Shown here in pieces: positions 5,485-5,799 of a DNA stretch of 5,799 nt. How positions within the stretch are numbered: the first letter of the stretch is position 1; the number at the start of each line of letters is the position of its first letter. Where the stretch lies: contig JAATES010000186.1 in assembly GCA_015655615.1 (NCBI GenBank), positions 1 through 5,799 on the forward strand, written 5' to 3'. This DNA is from Actinomycetales bacterium (GTDB lineage: Bacteria; Actinomycetota; Actinomycetes; Actinomycetales; Cellulomonadaceae). The notes under the pieces are model-generated. The model saw only the letters and a list, made by a program, of their open reading frames with translations. It ran no database searches and had not been told where the DNA came from. Position numbers and translations under genes: made by a program.

Positions 5485-5799
5485 GACGAGGCGGTCCGAA
5501 GCAACGGCATTCCCAGGCTCACCGTCGCCGCTCCGGTCACCGGGAGGCCATTTTGCGCTGCCGGGGAAGGCGTTCCACCCGAGCCATGCGCGGACCGTCC
5601 CGCTCCGTGTGAGGACCCGCCCATGCCCAGGCGTGCCTGCTCGCGCGACACCCAGGCGTCCCCTGAGCGCGTCCGGCGGACAGCGAAGCGACCGCCGGTG
5701 AGGGCGGAGTCGGCGAGGAGATAGTAGGGGGCACCATGGGTGACGTCCGCGACGATCACATCCCCTGGACGGGGAAGCCGCGGGTCGATATCCGGCAGC
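5481..5799 (-). CDS. miaB: tRNA-2-methylthio-N6-dimethylallyladenosine synthase, C-terminal 105 residues (5' end outside window)
   Basis: This is the C-terminal part of MiaB, the radical-SAM enzyme that converts i6A37 to ms2i6A37. The two iron-sulfur domains lie beyond the right edge. The frame is open to the edge and the visible part begins inside the TRAM RNA-binding domain: RPGDVIVADVTHGAPYYLLAD (about 5772 to 5710) followed by the TRRSGDAW-like segment RTRSGDAW. A tail of about 55 residues rich in Gly, Ser, Ala and Pro then ends with VSLGMPLL, which resembles the '(V/I)xLGMPxxG' ending I recall from actinobacterial MiaB proteins. The identification therefore rests on the TRAM remnant, this tail and adjacency to miaA, since no radical-SAM cysteine motif is visible. 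It overlaps the miaA start and is the first visible gene of the miaB-miaA-dapF group. Confidence 0.88.
   Translation of the reverse strand, partial: LPDIDPRLPRPGDVIVADVTHGAPYYLLADSALTGGRFAVRRTRSGDAWVSREQARLGMGGSSHGAGRSAHGSGGTPSPAAQNGLPVTGAATVSLGMPLLRTASS

Noticed and set aside
4603..5724. 373-codon plus-strand frame opposite miaA and miaB
   Set aside because: It is antisense to two genes with clear family motifs and its composition is that of a shadow frame.
1..5799. Search for a mobile element, defence island, RNA gene or novel multi-gene system
   Set aside because: All six genes are recognisable housekeeping families with tight spacing. No transposase, integrase, terminal inverted repeats, tRNA/rRNA signatures or unexplained gene-sized gaps were seen.

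Overview
The window is GC-rich bacterial chromosome, packed almost end to end with housekeeping genes. It looks actinobacterial. The evidence is the strong GC bias at third codon positions, GTG starts, the family-specific sequence signatures, and the miaB-miaA-dapF-(RsmC-like)-hflX-dinG gene set, which is conserved in Actinobacteria. A member of the Propionibacteriales/Propionibacteriaceae is a reasonable guess from general resemblance, but the genus cannot be fixed from sequence reading alone.

Layout, from right to left on the minus strand: the 3' end of miaB (tRNA methylthiotransferase, cut by the window edge), miaA (tRNA dimethylallyltransferase) and dapF (diaminopimelate epimerase). These overlap by one to four bases and form one apparent operon. 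A single plus-strand gene follows, an RsmC-like rRNA methyltransferase. It converges on dapF across 60 bp and diverges from hflX across about 116 bp. Beyond it, again on the minus strand, are hflX (ribosome-associated GTPase) and the first 353 codons of a DinG-type iron-sulfur helicase, which runs off the left edge. The dinG ribosome binding site overlaps the hflX stop codon.

Functionally, MiaA and MiaB act in sequence on tRNA A37 (i6A, then ms2i6A). The RsmC-like enzyme and HflX act on rRNA or ribosomes, so translation quality is the main theme. DapF (lysine and cell wall precursor) and the helicase (DNA repair) appear to be passengers of conserved gene order.

I found no mobile element, CRISPR array, RNA gene, prophage or defence system, and no sign of a new multi-gene system. 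The one clearly unusual element is an in-frame 18-bp tandem repeat (four units coding GAVAGS) inside the RsmC-like gene. It sits in a low-complexity linker between the catalytic fold and a conserved C-terminal segment. No stretch over 300 bases lacks a gene; the largest gap is the roughly 116 bp hflX/methyltransferase divergent region.
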